Assembly: GCA_009192285.1 (NCBI GenBank)
Contig: CM018603.1
Location: 6,941,613 to 7,005,612, forward strand
Origin: Morchella semilibera
Lineage: Eukaryota > Ascomycota > Pezizomycetes > Pezizales > Morchellaceae
Reading direction: 5' to 3'
DNA: 64,000 nt
The position numbers were made by a program, and so were the translations under genes. Of the stretch, positions 63,006 to 64,000 are shown one piece after another. Numbering within the stretch: position 1 is the first letter of the stretch; every line of letters starts with the position of its first letter. Under the pieces are notes generated by a model, which had not been told where the DNA came from, did not search any database, and saw only the letters and a list, made by a program, of their open reading frames with translations.

Positions 63006-64000
63006 CTACTTATAATGTACGACCACCACCTTCCTTGGGCTCTCACTTGGCCCAATGGTCTGCAGTGTTGGTTTTGACTCTGGCCTCATTGCTACCTGTG
63101 CAAAACTAACCTTCCCTGTATCTGTCGACAAGATGCTCACTCCGCTCATCTGGCTATGAAAGGACAATCTTTTCCCGTTACTACCCCGGCGGGTCTCATT
63201 GAAATCTCCTCCACGTGACGAAAAAGCTTCATAGTCCACTGTTGAGATCTCTTCCGCATCTGACAGTGTCTCTAGGCAATCCGTAAATACTAAAGACTGG
63301 TCTGGACTCGGCTCTGGGCCTGTGTCGGTCTCATAGTTTGCCCACGACAGCGTCATGGCCGGTAATGATAGTGTCAAGGGTGGAAGATCTCCATATCCTG
63401 GAGCGGAAATTGTGAGATTTGGACCTGGCTGCCCCTTCTTTGCAGACCGTGAATTACGGAAGCTGTACTTTCGTGGGGACAGCTGTGAGGGCATTATACG
63501 CGGAGGAGCGATAGTGGGGGTCCCCTTCACTGAGGGGGACCCCTTCGAAGAGGGAGACTTTGAAAATGCTTGGAATATGGATAGATACTGTGCATCTTTG
63601 GTGACAAATCTTATCGCTTTCGAGACTGCCAACCTCGGGGTTCCTGGCGTCGCCACCGGCTTCGGGAACGTTGTATGAGCACCATCAGCGACAGCAGTTA
63701 TATCCATCTTCGAGTCATCTATTGATCTATCCAGTATCACATCCCCCCTCCGCAGCTCCTTCTCCTGTGCAAAGTCAACATAGCTCAGGTCCGATCTCTG
63801 TGTACCCGGCCTCGATTCTTCCAGGTCTCCAGCACCCTCGATCCCGAGTCCCTTTGCTTCGGCAGTAGTGGACTTTCGGCGCCATGAAAGCCATTGCGGG
63901 TTCCGCCAGCAGAGTACCATGCCGGCGATAAGAAGGACAAAGAGTATGGATAGGAATACGGCAACTGTGATTATTGTTGCGGGGGATATACGGTCCACGT
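63006..64000 (-). CDS. Single-pass membrane protein, C-terminal part; gene runs off the right edge
   Basis: Open to the last base of the window with no ATG before the edge, so the N-terminus is missing. The visible part starts with a transmembrane helix (ATIITVAVFLSILFVLLIAG) followed by a basic stop-transfer (CWRNPQWLSWRRKS). About 290 residues of Ser/Pro/Thr-rich tail follow, with basic clusters (RKYSFRNSRSAKKGQ) and acidic stretches (DCLETLSDAEEISTVDYEAF). The layout fits a cell-surface or sensor-type protein whose ectodomain lies beyond the window. No family assigned. Confidence 0.7.
   Translation of the reverse strand, partial: VDRISPATIITVAVFLSILFVLLIAGMVLCWRNPQWLSWRRKSTTAEAKGLGIEGAGDLEESRPGTQRSDLSYVDFAQEKELRRGDVILDRSIDDSKMDITAVADGAHTTFPKPVATPGTPRLAVSKAIRFVTKDAQYLSIFQAFSKSPSSKGSPSVKGTPTIAPPRIMPSQLSPRKYSFRNSRSAKKGQPGPNLTISAPGYGDLPPLTLSLPAMTLSWANYETDTGPEPSPDQSLVFTDCLETLSDAEEISTVDYEAFSSRGGDFNETRRGSNGKRLSFHSQMSGVSILSTDTGKVSFAQVAMRPESKPTLQTIGPSESPRKVVVVHYK

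Noticed and set aside
1-64000. Retroviral or LTR elements, Polintons, CRISPR arrays, biosynthetic clusters
   Set aside because: I looked for reverse transcriptase, integrase and capsid-like frames, long terminal repeats, spaced repeats and clustered enzymes and found none I could support.

Overview
The window is nuclear DNA of a filamentous ascomycete (Pezizomycotina type). The evidence is short GT-AG introns of about 50-200 bp with CTAAC/CTGAC branch sites, a stand-alone 5S rRNA gene, and clear fungal orthologues: ATG11, a PBY1-type SurE/tubulin-tyrosine-ligase fusion, TAH18, the RNase H2 B subunit, ribosomal protein uL16 (RPL10), an NHP6-type HMG-box protein and MCM10. The species cannot be named from the sequence alone.

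Layout. 1-3.1 kb: 5' part of ATG11 (minus). 3.1-9.9 kb: gene-poor, with TA-flanked inverted-repeat elements, a small type I membrane protein gene (4806-5519, minus) and an A/C-rich minisatellite. 9.96-12.54: PBY1-like (plus). 12.95: 5S rRNA. 14.07-15.95: TAH18 (minus). 16-20 kb: repeat-rich tract with an orphan four-exon coiled-coil gene between two inverted copies of a 23-bp minisatellite. 20.33-21.41: RNH202 (plus). 21.4-28.7: repeats (a MITE, a tRNA-derived SINE, a hairpin array) and one spliced orphan gene. 28.76-29.86: RPL10 (plus). 32.3-33.8: MFS transporter (minus). 35.3-37.5: 649-aa protein of unknown function (minus). 42.1-42.8: NHP6-like (minus). 46.4-50.1: a 1063-aa tail-anchored protein and a 103-aa membrane protein (plus). 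52.8-55.1: an apparently whole pogo/Fot1 DNA transposon beside tRNA-Val(AAC). 55.2-58.2: more MITEs. 58.2-60.3: MCM10 (plus). 61.6-62.4 and 63.0-64.0: two minus-strand genes of unknown function.

The genes do not form a pathway or cluster; they are ordinary housekeeping genes separated by 1-7 kb spacers. The spacers carry the unusual signals. (i) A bipartite motif, CGAGTGAT-N5-RTGAY, recurs about 16 times with an invariant 5-bp gap and lies outside every recognised coding exon. (ii) The palindrome TACATGTA occurs about 25 times where about one is expected. (iii) At least six families of TA-flanked inverted-repeat elements are present. (iv) 10-bp-phased TTAGGG arrays occur upstream of MCM10.

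Caution: three conserved genes (PBY1-like, RNH202, RPL10) each need exactly one extra base in a short mononucleotide run to read through. Because RPL10 is essential and normally single-copy, assembly base-dropping in homopolymers is the simplest explanation.
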